Shown piece by piece: positions 1 through 9,249 of a DNA stretch of 64,000 nt (position 1 is its first letter; the number at the start of each line of letters is the position of its first letter). The notes under the pieces were generated by a model. It was not told the DNA's origin. It did no database searches and saw nothing but the letters and a program-made list of their open reading frames with translations. The stretch spans positions 48,216 to 112,215 of the forward strand of contig JASLLL010000005.1 in assembly GCA_030747075.1 (NCBI GenBank), given 5' to 3'. A program made the translations under genes and the position numbers. The stretch comes from Gemmatimonadota bacterium (GTDB lineage: Bacteria; ARS69).

Positions 1-108
1 ATCTTCCGGGATCTCCGGCGCGTCGCACACGGTTCCTTCGGCCGCTTCCACGGCCTCGTCGGTCTGAATGTCCGTTCCCTTGTCTTCTGTCATGACTTTC
101 TGGTCCAT
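1..108 (-). CDS. rpsA: 30S ribosomal protein S1, N-terminal fragment (probable)
   Basis: Only 36 N-terminal residues are inside the window; the gene runs off the left edge. The visible peptide starts MDQKVMTEDK and is acidic and unstructured, as is common ahead of the first S1 repeat; no S1 domain is visible. The assignment rests on gene order: aroA, cmk, plsC and then rpsA on one strand is a widespread arrangement. An AGGGAAGGG stretch touches the first ATG; a second ATG at codon 6 (base 93) is an alternative start. Another acidic-start protein cannot be excluded. Confidence 0.5.
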   Translation of the reverse strand, partial: MDQKVMTEDKGTDIQTDEAVEAAEGTVCDAPEIPED

Positions 109-163
109 CCCTTCCCTGCGAATATACGGTTCCTTGCGGACGAAGCGCCGGGCGGGCCGAGGG

Positions 164-823
164 CTAGCGCCGGGCCTTCGCTTCCGGGGAACCGTTCCCC
201 CGATCGGAGATTCCACGCCCCGGTTCAAGCTCCGTGATGTGCTCCATCACGACGCTCGCGATCCGCCGGTAGTCCTCCCGCCGGTTCTCCGGGTTCGTGT
301 CCCCCTTCGGGAGCGTGAACGGGCGTCCTATGGCCACCCGCACACGTCCCCGGCGGAGCAGGCTCCGCAAGGGGTGATCCGACCCTTCCACCCGAACCGG
401 AAGCACCGGCACGGGATTCCTGGTGAGCACCATGCCCACCCCAATCTTCGGCCGCCTGGGCCTTCCCTGGCGACCGCGCGTGCCTTCCGGAAAGTACAGG
501 AGCGCCCCCTGGCTCTCCAGCACGCGGTCAAACTCTCTGAGCGTCTTCACCGACAGGCTGTCGCGATCCACCGGGATCGAGTTCAGCGCGCGGATGGTCC
601 GCCCGAGCAGCGGAACCCCGAAGAGCTCCCGCTTCGCCGCGAAGAACACCTCTCGCGGAAGCGCGCTCCCGATCAGAGGCGGGTCGACCGTCCCGATGTG
701 GTTGCACGCGACAAGAAGCGCCCCCTCTCGGGGGACATGCTCCAACCCTGTCACGCGCACTCCCCAAAGGAGACGCGCCACCCCCCGGACCAGGCTGTGC
801 GCAAACCGATAGAAAGGGGTCAA
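164..823 (-). CDS. plsC: 1-acyl-sn-glycerol-3-phosphate acyltransferase
   Basis: Acylates lysophosphatidic acid to phosphatidic acid at the inner membrane, the second acylation of phospholipid synthesis. The 219-residue protein has the family NHx4D catalytic motif at 41-47 (NHIGTVD) and the substrate-binding FPEGTR motif at 111-116; both are intact, and the length is normal for the short PlsC class. The start used is a TTG with a weak AAGGG upstream, so the N-terminus could shift by a few residues. It is separated from cmk by an intrinsic terminator and probably has its own promoter, with rpsA following downstream. Confidence 0.9.
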   Translation of the reverse strand: MTPFYRFAHSLVRGVARLLWGVRVTGLEHVPREGALLVACNHIGTVDPPLIGSALPREVFFAAKRELFGVPLLGRTIRALNSIPVDRDSLSVKTLREFDRVLESQGALLYFPEGTRGRQGRPRRPKIGVGMVLTRNPVPVLPVRVEGSDHPLRSLLRRGRVRVAIGRPFTLPKGDTNPENRREDYRRIASVVMEHITELEPGRGISDRGNGSPEAKARR

Positions 824-863
824 AAGGCCCGATTCCCTTCATTCCCGGCACGGACAAACGGGC

Positions 864-893
864 ATCCTAGAGCACTCGGGGGGGGCATGGGAA
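864..893 (-). promoter_or_regulatory. Candidate sigma-70 promoter for plsC-rpsA
   Basis: On the minus strand, TTCCCA (888-893), an 18-base spacer and TAGGAT (864-869) lie just downstream of the cmk terminator, about 40 bases before the plsC TTG. Four of six bases match at each box. It is weak on its own, but a promoter is needed here if the terminator works. Confidence 0.35.
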
Positions 894-894
894 G

Positions 895-924
895 AAAAAA
901 GGAGACTCAACCGTTGGAAGTCCC
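895..924 (-). terminator. Intrinsic terminator after cmk
   Basis: On the minus strand GGGACT pairs with AGTCTC (six pairs, one G-U) around an 11-base loop, followed by C and six T residues (895-900). The cmk stop codon (907-909) lies at the loop/stem boundary, so the terminator begins inside the coding sequence. Confidence 0.7.
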
Positions 925-1602
925 GGATTCCGCCTCTCGCCGTTGCCGCACAATCTCCACGACCGCCAGAACCTGCTCCTCAATGGTCATCTTCGTGGTG
1001 TCGAGAGGGACTGCGTCCTCGGCCCGACACAAAGGGCTGTCCAGCCGGTCGGAATCCAGGGCATCCCGCTTGCGGATTTGGTCCATCAGCTCTTCCACCG
1101 GGACGACCACTCCTTCTGAAGCCAGCTCCCGGGATCGCCGCCTCGCACGCTCCTTGAGCGACGCCACCAGGAAGACCTTCACTTCGGCGTCGGGGAACAC
1201 CACCGTGCCGATGTCCCGGCCTTCCACGACGACATCGCCACGCTGCCCGACACCCCGCTGCAAACGCACCATCTCCCGCCGGACCGCCGGAACCCGCGCC
1301 ACAAGAGAGACGGTTCGGCTGATCTCAGGGTCGCGAATCTCGCCGGTCACATCCCGGTCGTCCACGACCACTCGCGTTCCCTCCGCGCCGTGCGCCAGGT
1401 CCAGATCCGTGGAGGCAGCCAGGCGACCGAGCGCCTCTTCGTCGGTGAGGTCGGTCCCTTCCTGAAGCGCCTTCCAGGTGATCGCGCGATACATCGCGCC
1501 GGTGTCCAGATACAGGTGTCCCAGCCGCTCCGCCACCAGTCGCGCGGTCGTGCTCTTCCCCGAGGCCGCCGGACCGTCGATCGCCACCACTCTTCCGCTC
1601 AT
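907..1602 (-). CDS. cmk: Cytidylate kinase
   Basis: Phosphorylates CMP and dCMP to the diphosphates in cytosolic pyrimidine salvage. The 231-residue protein opens with a textbook P-loop (GPAASGKST, residues 10-18), followed by the YLDTGAMYRA CMP-site segment, and later has the EGRDIGTVVFPDA motif typical of Cmk; length is normal. Its ATG overlaps the aroA stop by 4 bp (ATGA), so translation is coupled. The aroA-cmk pairing is conserved in many bacteria. The 3' end carries an intrinsic terminator that overlaps the stop codon. Confidence 0.97.
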   Translation of the reverse strand: MSGRVVAIDGPAASGKSTTARLVAERLGHLYLDTGAMYRAITWKALQEGTDLTDEEALGRLAASTDLDLAHGAEGTRVVVDDRDVTGEIRDPEISRTVSLVARVPAVRREMVRLQRGVGQRGDVVVEGRDIGTVVFPDAEVKVFLVASLKERARRRSRELASEGVVVPVEELMDQIRKRDALDSDRLDSPLCRAEDAVPLDTTKMTIEEQVLAVVEIVRQRREAESGTSNG

Positions 1603-2915
1603 TTCGCTCTCCGCACGACACGACGCAAGCGTCCATCAAAGCCGGGATCTGAGACCCGAATACACGAAGAACCCAAGATGCGCACTCTCCCTCGCGCGAG
1701 GAGACTTGCCACGCGAAAGGCCATCGCAAGCCGGTGGTCCCCGTGTGAATCCACCGTGCCTCCGTGGAGTTCTCCCCCTTCGATGATGAGCCCGGCGGGG
1801 CGCTCCGTCACACGAGCCCCCAGTCGGCCCAATCCCTCCGCCAGCCCGGCCAGACGGTCGGATTCCTTCACCCGAAGCTCTCCGGCCCCTGTGATCCGTG
1901 TGGTTCCCCGACACGCCCCGGCAGCCAGAACCGCCAGCACGGGGATTTCATCCAGAAGCGACGGGATCGCCGGGCCGCCGATCCTCACACCGTGAAGTGT
2001 GCCCGCTCGCACGCGGAGGTTCCCGACCGGCTCCCCGCACCAGCGGCGCAACTCCACCATGTCGATGCGGGCCCCCATGCGGGACAACACTCGATAGAAC
2101 CCCAGACGCGTCGGGTTCAGGCAGATGCCCTCCAGCCACAGGTCCGACCCCGGGAGCGCGGCGGCCGCGGCGGCCAGGAATGCCCCGGCGGAAGGGTCGG
2201 CCGGGACGCGCCCCGACGGGGACGCGAGGCTCCCCCCCGCGCGAAGTCGGGCTCGCCCCTTCTCCCGGCGTATGGGCAGCCCCAGTGCGTCCATCATTCG
2301 CTCCGTATGGTCCCGGGATGCGCCGGGTTCGACAATGTCCACCGCCACTTCCGCCCCGTGCGCGGCGAGGAGAATGGCCGACTTGACCTGCGCGCTGGCT
2401 ACGGGGAGCGAAAAGCGCCCGCCGCGAAGCGCACCCCCTTGAATGCACAGCGGCGGCATAATCTCCGCCCCGGCACCCGCGACTCCCTCCACCTTCGCAC
2501 CCATGCGCCGGAGGGGGACCGCAACCCGCGACATGGGGCGCCGCACGAGCGAGGTGTCACCGGTAAGCCGCGAACGAAAGGGGCACGCGGCCAGGACTCC
2601 CGCCAAGAGGCGCATCGTGGTGCCGGAGTTCCCGCAGTCAATGCTACGGCCGGGCTTTCTGAAAGGGGACTCTGTCGCGCGCGCACCCCCGCGCCCAATG
2701 ACAGTCCATGCCCCGCCCTCTCTCTGAACGCGGACACCCAGAGCCGCCAGCGCCCCGGCAGTGGAGGCGACATCTTCGCCAGGATTGAGCCCGGTCAGCC
2801 GCACGGATTCCCCTGACAAGGCCGCAAACAGGAGCGCACGATGAGAAAGTGACTTGTCTCCGGGGGGGCGGACTCGACCCGTCACGCACGGGGCGGCTCT
2901 CCGCAGGGCCGTCAC
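1599..2915 (-). CDS. aroA: 3-phosphoshikimate 1-carboxyvinyltransferase (EPSP synthase)
   Basis: Condenses shikimate-3-phosphate with PEP in the sixth step of the shikimate pathway. The 438-residue protein shows the N-terminal [12 protein letters not shown] motif that holds the PEP-binding lysine, the [14 protein letters not shown] motif, and the C-terminal LRVKESDR and DHRLAMAF segments, all expected of EPSP synthase. It starts with GTG overlapping the DAHP synthase stop by 4 bp (GTGA) and its stop overlaps the cmk start, so the first and sixth pathway enzymes are translationally linked. Confidence 0.97.
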   Translation of the reverse strand: MTALRRAAPCVTGRVRPPGDKSLSHRALLFAALSGESVRLTGLNPGEDVASTAGALAALGVRVQREGGAWTVIGRGGARATESPFRKPGRSIDCGNSGTTMRLLAGVLAACPFRSRLTGDTSLVRRPMSRVAVPLRRMGAKVEGVAGAGAEIMPPLCIQGGALRGGRFSLPVASAQVKSAILLAAHGAEVAVDIVEPGASRDHTERMMDALGLPIRREKGRARLRAGGSLASPSGRVPADPSAGAFLAAAAAALPGSDLWLEGICLNPTRLGFYRVLSRMGARIDMVELRRWCGEPVGNLRVRAGTLHGVRIGGPAIPSLLDEIPVLAVLAAGACRGTTRITGAGELRVKESDRLAGLAEGLGRLGARVTERPAGLIIEGGELHGGTVDSHGDHRLAMAFRVASLLARGRVRILGSSCIRVSDPGFDGRLRRVVRRAK

Positions 2916-3925
2916 AGCCCGCGGCCCACCGCGCGGGCGACCTTTCGGAGATCCGTCATCCCTTCCGCGAACCGCTCGGGAAGCAGCGACTGGACGCCAT
3001 CAGAGAATGCCGTTTCCGGCGAATCGTGGACTTCGATCATCAGTCCGTCCGCACCGGCGGCCACCGCGGCCCGCGCCATCGGCATCACAAATCGCCAGGT
3101 CCCCACGGCGTGACTCGGGTCCACAAAGATCGGGAGGTGCGTCAATGACTCCAGCAACGGCACGGCCGAAACATCCAGCGTGTTGCGCAACGCCGTCTCG
3201 AAGGTGCGGATCCCGCGTTCGCAGAGGATCACATTCTCATTCCCGTTCGACATGACATACTCCGCCGACATCAGGAACTCGCTGATCGTGGTCATCAGCC
3301 CGCGCTTCAGGAAGACGGGCGTGCGCGTCCGGCCGACTTCGTTCAGAAGGCTGAAGTTCTGAACATTCCGCGCACCGATCTGGAGAATGTCCGCATATTC
3401 GCAGACCAACTCAACATCGCGCGTGTCCATGACTTCCGTCACAATCGCCAGGCCGGTCCTCTCTCGAACTTCGGCAAGGATCTGCAGCCCTTCCTCGCCC
3501 AGCCCCTGGAACGAATACGGGGAGGTCCTCGGCTTGAAGGCTCCGCCCCGAAAGACGGTGGCACCCGCCTTCGCCACGGCATCACCGATGGTGAAGCACT
3601 GCTCCCGCGACTCCACGGAGCACGGCCCCGCCATGACGACGACCTTCTTGCCCCCCGCCCGCGATTTCCCCGCCTTGATGACGGTCTTCTCCCCGCGAAA
3701 CTCGCGGCTCGCCATCTTGTAGGGCTTGGCGGTGGCCACCACGCGCTCCACCCCGGGAAGCGCCTCCAGTTGTGAACCGCGGAGGGTCTCCATGTCTCCC
3801 TCCACAGAGACGACCACGCGATCCGCGCCATGAGCCACATGCGCCTGCGCGCCCAGCGCGGTCAGCCGGTCCAGCAGCGCGTCGATGTTCTTCTGTGTCA
3901 CATTTGGAGAGAGAATGAGAATCAC
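2912..3925 (-). CDS. aroF: 3-deoxy-7-phosphoheptulonate synthase (DAHP synthase, type I-beta)
   Basis: Joins PEP and erythrose-4-phosphate, the entry step to aromatic amino acids. The 337-residue protein has an N-terminal ferredoxin-like/ACT-type domain (about 1-70) as in the Thermotoga enzyme, then the catalytic barrel with [30 protein letters not shown] and VDPSHAVG. The GTG at 3925 was chosen because it overlaps the upstream stop by 4 bp (GTGA) and has GGGGAGG nearby; an upstream in-frame extension lies inside rluB and is not family-like. The regulatory domain suggests feedback inhibition by an aromatic amino acid; the effector cannot be read from the sequence. Confidence 0.96.
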   Translation of the reverse strand: MILILSPNVTQKNIDALLDRLTALGAQAHVAHGADRVVVSVEGDMETLRGSQLEALPGVERVVATAKPYKMASREFRGEKTVIKAGKSRAGGKKVVVMAGPCSVESREQCFTIGDAVAKAGATVFRGGAFKPRTSPYSFQGLGEEGLQILAEVRERTGLAIVTEVMDTRDVELVCEYADILQIGARNVQNFSLLNEVGRTRTPVFLKRGLMTTISEFLMSAEYVMSNGNENVILCERGIRTFETALRNTLDVSAVPLLESLTHLPIFVDPSHAVGTWRFVMPMARAAVAAGADGLMIEVHDSPETAFSDGVQSLLPERFAEGMTDLRKVARAVGRGL

Positions 3926-4683
3926 GAGACATCCTCCCCGGACGCAAGCTCGGGACCGAACACAGCACTTCGAAGGCCGTCCAGTTCCGTCTCCGTCAAG
4001 GGCCGCCACTTACCGGGCGCCAGAGAGCCCATGGTCAACGAGCCCACCTGAGTGCGCACAAGGCGCGTCACTTCCAGACCGAACAAAGCGAACATCCTCC
4101 GAACTTGTCTCTTGCGCCCTTCCCGAAGCGTGACCTCCAGGCGGGTGAATCTCTTTTCGCGCTCCACGATGCGTACGCGCGCCGGCTGTGTCGGCCCGTC
4201 TTCAAGGCGAACGCCTCGTCGGAGGGCATCCACCACCGCAGGAGCGACTCCCCCCAGCACCTCCACCAGGTAAACCTTCTCCACCTTGAACGCCGGGTGG
4301 GCCAGACGGTAGGCCAGATCCCCGTCATTGGTAAAGAGAAGCAAGCCTTCGCTCCGGAAGTCCAGACGCCCCACGGGGAAGACACGCACGGGAACCTCCG
4401 TGAGAAAGTCCATCACAATCCGCCGCCCCCGGGGATCCACCGCGGCCACGAGGACATTGGGGGGCTTGTGGAACGCCAGGGAGACCGATTCTTCCTCTGC
4501 CGTCACGACCTTCCCGTCCACGCACACCGAATCGCTGTCCGGCTGGATCCGGCCTCCCAGTTCGGACACGACCTCGCCGTTGACGGTCACCCGCCCCTCG
4601 GAGATGAGAGCATCGCACCGGCGACGGGAAGCGACTCCCGCCCGTGCAAGGAACCGGTTAAGCCTGAGCGCCTGAGTCATCAA
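3922..4683 (-). CDS. rluB: 23S rRNA pseudouridine synthase, RluB/RsuA family
   Basis: Isomerises a uridine of rRNA (by family position U2605 of 23S). The 253-residue protein has an N-terminal S4 RNA-binding domain (about 5-65, with [14 protein letters not shown]), and a catalytic domain with [17 protein letters not shown] around the active-site Asp and [11 protein letters not shown] near the C-terminus. RluB, RluE and RsuA are hard to separate, but the scpA-scpB-rluB order is classic for RluB. The gene start overlaps scpB by 26 bp. Confidence 0.93.
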   Translation of the reverse strand: MMTQALRLNRFLARAGVASRRRCDALISEGRVTVNGEVVSELGGRIQPDSDSVCVDGKVVTAEEESVSLAFHKPPNVLVAAVDPRGRRIVMDFLTEVPVRVFPVGRLDFRSEGLLLFTNDGDLAYRLAHPAFKVEKVYLVEVLGGVAPAVVDALRRGVRLEDGPTQPARVRIVEREKRFTRLEVTLREGRKRQVRRMFALFGLEVTRLVRTQVGSLTMGSLAPGKWRPLTETELDGLRSAVFGPELASGEDVS

Positions 4684-5551
4684 CCGTGCCCGACTCCCTC
4701 CCGGAGTGAGACGAGGATTCCTGTCCCGCCGTGGAAGCCGTTTCCGGATCTTCGCTCATGTCGCCGGGTGGGATTTCGTCGAAGGCGTCCGGCTCTTCCG
4801 AAGCCGCACCATTTTCGGTCAGTGTCCCTTCGGGGAGTTCTCCAGCCAGAAGAGATTCCAGTTCCGCGGTCCCGGGCAAGTCCGACACATTCTCCAGCCC
4901 GAAGTAGACGAGGAACTCCCGAGTGGTCGTATAGAGAAGTGGACGCCCGGGAGCATCGGCACGCCCTGCAATGCGAACCAGTTTTCGCTCCAGAAGGTGC
5001 CGGAGGACGCTGTCCGTGGAAGTGACTCCGCGAATGGCATCAATCTCCGCACGAGTCGCCGGCTGCTTGAACACGACGATCGAGAGCGTCTCCAGGGCCG
5101 CCCGCGAGAGGCGGGAAGGGATCTTCTCCTTGTGCAGGCGCGTCAGGAGTTCGGAGAAGCCGGACACCGTCACCATCCGAAATCCGCCCGCAAGCGCTAC
5201 AATCCGAAACACGCGCCCTGACTCTGCATACGCAAGATTGAGTTCATCGATTGCCCGAAGCACATCCTTGCGTTCCGCTCCGCACAGATCCGCAAGGCGA
5301 CGCGGCGCAAGAGGGATTTCGCAGGAGAAGAGAAGCGCCTCTACCGTCTCGGTCACTGCGGGACCGGCCCCATCCACCGGCTCCGCCACCGATCCCCCGG
5401 GCGCGGACACCTGAGCCGCAGGTTCCACATACCCCGCATCCACGGATTCCGCAGACGCCTCCGCGACCGGCATGTCCTTCACCGGAAGCGAAGCTTCTTC
5501 CACGACGGGTTCCCGTTCCTTCGACTTCTCCTGGACTTCTTCATGCGTCAT
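4658..5551 (-). CDS. scpB: Segregation and condensation protein B
   Basis: Partner of ScpA in the SMC-ScpAB condensin that organises and segregates the chromosome; ScpB dimers of winged helices bind the ScpA linker. The core (about residues 70-230) matches the family, with VEALLFSCEIPLAPRRLADL and LETLSIVVFKQPATRAEIDAIRG. It is flanked by long acidic, low-complexity N- and C-terminal tails, giving about 297 residues against roughly 190 in typical ScpB. The ATG at 5551 is used; an in-frame TTG at 5563 is possible but sits directly against the GGAGG. It overlaps scpA by 11 bp. Confidence 0.92.
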   Translation of the reverse strand: MTHEEVQEKSKEREPVVEEASLPVKDMPVAEASAESVDAGYVEPAAQVSAPGGSVAEPVDGAGPAVTETVEALLFSCEIPLAPRRLADLCGAERKDVLRAIDELNLAYAESGRVFRIVALAGGFRMVTVSGFSELLTRLHKEKIPSRLSRAALETLSIVVFKQPATRAEIDAIRGVTSTDSVLRHLLERKLVRIAGRADAPGRPLLYTTTREFLVYFGLENVSDLPGTAELESLLAGELPEGTLTENGAASEEPDAFDEIPPGDMSEDPETASTAGQESSSHSGRESGTVDDSGAQA

Positions 5552-6386
5552 CAGGGATTCCAACCTCCGTTCTCCTCAGCCAGATTTCGCCAAACAGATC
5601 CGCTTGATTCACGGCCAGCACTCTCTTCCGAATCAGTTCCAGGAGCGCCAGAAAGGTCGTAATGACATTGGCCCGGCTGGGGGTTCCCTCGAAGAGGCGG
5701 GCAAAACTCACGCCCTCCGAGTTCCGGTCACACTCCGCCAGAATGGCCTCCGTCCTCTCCTCCACCGAATACTCCTCCGGCTCCAGCGTGAAAGGTGTGT
5801 CGTCCGGGCGGTTCGAAAGGACGGTTCGAAACGCGCGATACAGCTCCAGCATCGTCAGATCCAAACTCTCCGTTCCCGGGTCCTCTGCCTCGGGAAGGGC
5901 GCTTGGCCCTCGCTCAAAGATGCCGCGCCATTCCTGTTCCCGGTCTCCCAGCAGTTCCGAAACCTTCTTGAACTCCCGGTATTCCAGAAGGCGGCGGACC
6001 AGTTCCGCGCGAGGATCTTCTTCCTCGTCTTCCAGGTCTTCGTCTTCACGCGGGATCAGCGTGCGGCTCTTGATGCGCATCAGCGTGGCCGCCATCAGGA
6101 GGAACTCCCCCGCGAAGTCCAGGTCCAGCGACTCCACATCCTGAATGGAGAGCAGAAACTGCTCCGTGATGTGGGCGATGGGAATATCGTGAATGTCCAC
6201 TTCGTCCCGTTTGATCAGATGCAGAAGCAAATCCAGCGGCCCTTCGAACTGATCCAGCGACACTCGGTAGCCGTCGCCCCGAACCGGGGAGTCCACCTCG
6301 GCGGAGAGGGCGGTCCCGGGCCGCGCCTCCACGGCTTCGACCACCTTTCCGGCGGGCGGAGCAAGGACCTGCTCTTCCGTGGACAT
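5541..6386 (-). CDS. scpA: Segregation and condensation protein A (kleisin)
   Basis: Kleisin subunit that bridges SMC heads and recruits ScpB. The 281-residue protein has the N-terminal SMC-binding signature FEGPLDLLLHLI followed by DIHDIPIAHITEQFL, an acidic EDEDLEDEEED linker after the first helical domain, and a C-terminal winged-helix ending in the usual LLELIRKR segment. An extra N-terminal stretch of about 40 residues precedes the family core. It stands 125 bp from the Xer gene upstream; that gap holds no visible feature. Confidence 0.95.
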   Translation of the reverse strand: MSTEEQVLAPPAGKVVEAVEARPGTALSAEVDSPVRGDGYRVSLDQFEGPLDLLLHLIKRDEVDIHDIPIAHITEQFLLSIQDVESLDLDFAGEFLLMAATLMRIKSRTLIPREDEDLEDEEEDPRAELVRRLLEYREFKKVSELLGDREQEWRGIFERGPSALPEAEDPGTESLDLTMLELYRAFRTVLSNRPDDTPFTLEPEEYSVEERTEAILAECDRNSEGVSFARLFEGTPSRANVITTFLALLELIRKRVLAVNQADLFGEIWLRRTEVGIPDDA

Positions 6387-6511
6387 GGGACTTCCTCAGT
6401 TGGGCGCGGGTTCTTGAACTCTGCGTTGCCGCGGAGATTACCCGCATGCCCTCACCTGCGCCAGTCCGCAGTTTCACCGCCTCCGTGGGACAGGGGCAGC
6501 GTGGAAGAGCG

Positions 6512-7420
6512 TCACGACCTTCGGGCCCGCTCACGAGGATGGGCGCTTCTATGGACCTCGGAGAGGAGCGTCGTGTCCACTCGCGTGTAAATCTGCGTCG
6601 TGGACAGGTCTGCATGGCCCAGAAGCTCCTGAACGACGCGCAGGTCCGCCCCTCCCTCCAGCAGATGAGTCGCGAAGGAGTGCCGCAGAGTATGGGGAGA
6701 CACACTCCCGCCCAGCCCGGCCGCTCGCGCGTGACGCCGAATCGCAAGCCAGATTCCCGCACGAGAGAGACGCCCCCCGCGCGCGTTCAGAAACAGCGCG
6801 TCTTCGCGCCTGCCCCGAAGAAGCGAAGGCCTCCCCTTCCGCCGCCACGCCTCCACCGCATGGCGGGCGATGCGCCCTACCGGGACCTGGCGTTCCACTT
6901 CTCCCTTGCCTCGAACGCGAACAAGTCCCGGCTCTTCGTCCAGATCTCCCTCATTCACCGAGGCCATCTCCGACGCCCGCAGGCCGGTCGCGTAACCGAA
7001 CTCCAGAAGAGCCGTGTCACGAAGGGCCAATGGGCCTTCCTTCGGCACCGCCGCGAGCAGGCGTTCGATTTCCGGCACCGTCAACGCACCCGGGAGCTTC
7101 CGCGTGCGCCGAGGCCCCACGACTTCGCGCGTCGGATCCTCCCCCGCGAGCCCGGCGCGAAGCGCGCTTCGGTGAAGTCCCCGCACTGCGCTCAGTCTCC
7201 TGCGAACCGTGGTGGGCGCGCGCCCCCGCTTCGTCTCGGACTCCAGGAACTCGGCCACGAGTGTCGGGGTGACATGCTCCACTTCGACCACCTCGCGCTT
7301 CCGCAGTGCCTCCACATACGCCGCAAGATCCCGACGGTACGCGTCCAGCGTGTTCTTCGACGCACCCCGTTCAACCGAGAGTTCATCCAGAAAGCGCCGC
7401 TTCGCGTCCTCCAGCTTCAT
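6512..7420 (-). CDS. Tyrosine recombinase XerC/XerD
   Basis: Site-specific recombinase that resolves chromosome dimers at dif. The 302-residue protein is full length, with an N-terminal SAM-like core-binding domain and a C-terminal catalytic domain. Expected active-site residues are visible: R148 (GLRASE), K172, H243 and R246 (HTLRHSFATH), H269 (LLGHAD) and nucleophile Y278 (TTQIYT). XerC and XerD cannot be separated by reading alone. The gene sits between uvrC (4-bp overlap) and scpA, with no integrase-style cargo or attachment repeats nearby, so it looks housekeeping rather than mobile. Confidence 0.92.
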   Translation of the reverse strand: MKLEDAKRRFLDELSVERGASKNTLDAYRRDLAAYVEALRKREVVEVEHVTPTLVAEFLESETKRGRAPTTVRRRLSAVRGLHRSALRAGLAGEDPTREVVGPRRTRKLPGALTVPEIERLLAAVPKEGPLALRDTALLEFGYATGLRASEMASVNEGDLDEEPGLVRVRGKGEVERQVPVGRIARHAVEAWRRKGRPSLLRGRREDALFLNARGGRLSRAGIWLAIRRHARAAGLGGSVSPHTLRHSFATHLLEGGADLRVVQELLGHADLSTTQIYTRVDTTLLSEVHRSAHPRERARRS

Positions 7421-9249
7421 GATGCGTCTCCGGACATCCGTTCCCAGATTGCGCGAGCCAGTTCGACCCCGATCCCCGGGACGGCGGCGATTCCCTCGCG
7501 CCCGGCAAGGCGCAGCCCCTCCGGTGAGCCAAACGCACGCAGAAGAGCCCGCCGCCGCTTCGGCCCGATCCCGGGAATGCCGTCGAGGGCGCTCTCCCGC
7601 ATTCGCTTCCCGCGCTTTCGGAGATGCGCTCTTCGGGCAAACCGGTGCGACTCATCGCGGACTCTCTGAAGCAGTGCCAGCGCGTGATCGCCTTCCTTCA
7701 TACACACCTCGCCCGGACTTCCCGCCAGGCGCACGACTTCCTCGCGCTTGGCCAGCGCCGCGACGGGCACGCCGCCGAGCCCCGCCTCCATCAGCGCCCG
7801 CCGCGCCGCCTCCAGTTGTGCCTCTCCACCATCGACCAGCACGAGATCGGGAATCGTCCCCTCTTCCCGGGCCGTCTTCGCGCGCCGCCCCACGGCTTCC
7901 CCGATCGCGCCCGGGTCGTCTGCCCGCGCGGCAGTTCGAATGCCGAAGGTACGGTATTCCGCACGCGACGGCTGCCCTCCCCGGAACACCACCAGCGATG
8001 CATACGCATCTCGACCCTGCACATGGGAGATGTCGAACCCCTCGATCCGGCCCGGGAGCCCCGGGAGCCCCAGCACCGCCGCCAGTTCGACGAGCGCCGC
8101 GTCCCGCGTTTCCACCCGTTCCGCACCCGCCCCCACCGCCACCGCCGCATTGTGGTCGGCCATCTCCAGAAGCCTCGCGCCGTCGCCGCGGCTGGGCACC
8201 CGAAGGCGAACGCGACGACCGGCCCTCTCCCCCAGCCAGCTCTCAAGGACGGGCGCGTCCGCAACCCGGGCAGGCAGCAGGATCTGTGGCGGAATGGTGG
8301 ATCTGGAACGATAGAACCCGAGCAGAAGAACGCGCGCCACCTCCGCCGGGGAATCCTCCGGGCCGCACTCCACATCCAATCGATCCCTCCCCACGACGCG
8401 CCCTTCCCGCAGATGAATGAGAACGCCCGTGCCCCGGCTGCCGTCCCGCGCAAAACCGAGCGCGTCGAGATTCCCACGCCCGAGAGTGACATGCTGGGTT
8501 TCGAGAGTGCTTCGGAGAGAGCGAAGTCGATCGCGGATGCGCGCCGCCTCCTCATAGCGACGATCCCGGGACGCCCGCGCCATGTCCTCTTCCAGCGCCG
8601 AGAGAATGCCCACGCCCCGGCCGCCGAGGAAGCTCATCACCTCCTCCACGATTCTCCGGTACTCCGCCGGATCCCCATCTCCGCGACACGGGGCCACACA
8701 CCTCCCCAGCTGATGGTCCAGGCAACCTCGCTCGGACATGCCCTCCGTCAGGCGGATCCGGCAGGTCGGCAGCGGAAAGGCCGCCCCCAGCGCACGCAGC
8801 GCACTTCGCATGGATCCCACATCGGTGTACGGCCCGAAATACCGACTGCCGTCCTCGACCACCTCGCGCGTCGGAACCACGCGAGGATACGGTTCCCCGA
8901 GCGTCACCTTCAGGTACGGATAGCGTTTGTCGTCCCGGTACACCACATTGTACCGGGGTCGGTATTCGCGAATCAGGTTGTATTCCAGAAGCAGCGCTTC
9001 GACCTCGGTTCTCGTGACGATGGTCTCCACCGAGTCGGTCTGCGACACCGTGCGCTTCACCTTGACGGCGGGGTCCGCGGTGGGCGCGAAGTAACTTCGA
9101 ACTCGCGTGCGAAGAACTTTCGCCTTCCCGACATAGATGACCGCTCCCTCGTCATCCCGGAAGAGGTAGACGCCCGGTGCCCGCGGAAGCTCGGCCGCCT
9201 CTCGCGCCAGACGCTTCCGCCGGACGGCGGAGGAACTCGCCTCGCTCAC
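7417..9249 (-). CDS. uvrC: Excinuclease ABC subunit C
   Basis: Makes the dual incisions of nucleotide excision repair after UvrAB damage recognition. The 610-residue protein has the GIY-YIG nuclease domain at about 20-100 (APGVYLFRD and VIYVGKAK), a four-Cys-like and UVR region in the middle (about 205-240), the RNaseH-like 5' incision domain (FDISHVQG, VLVDGGEAQLEAA) and C-terminal helix-hairpin-helix repeats (IPGIGPKRRRALL, VPGIGVELA). It overlaps murJ upstream and xer downstream by 4 bp each. Confidence 0.97.
   Translation of the reverse strand: MSEASSSAVRRKRLAREAAELPRAPGVYLFRDDEGAVIYVGKAKVLRTRVRSYFAPTADPAVKVKRTVSQTDSVETIVTRTEVEALLLEYNLIREYRPRYNVVYRDDKRYPYLKVTLGEPYPRVVPTREVVEDGSRYFGPYTDVGSMRSALRALGAAFPLPTCRIRLTEGMSERGCLDHQLGRCVAPCRGDGDPAEYRRIVEEVMSFLGGRGVGILSALEEDMARASRDRRYEEAARIRDRLRSLRSTLETQHVTLGRGNLDALGFARDGSRGTGVLIHLREGRVVGRDRLDVECGPEDSPAEVARVLLLGFYRSRSTIPPQILLPARVADAPVLESWLGERAGRRVRLRVPSRGDGARLLEMADHNAAVAVGAGAERVETRDAALVELAAVLGLPGLPGRIEGFDISHVQGRDAYASLVVFRGGQPSRAEYRTFGIRTAARADDPGAIGEAVGRRAKTAREEGTIPDLVLVDGGEAQLEAARRALMEAGLGGVPVAALAKREEVVRLAGSPGEVCMKEGDHALALLQRVRDESHRFARRAHLRKRGKRMRESALDGIPGIGPKRRRALLRAFGSPEGLRLAGREGIAAVPGIGVELARAIWERMSGDAS

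Noticed and set aside
6512..7420. Phage or integrative-element integrase.
   Set aside because: The protein is XerC/D-like in length and motifs and lies in a housekeeping block with no attachment repeats or cargo.
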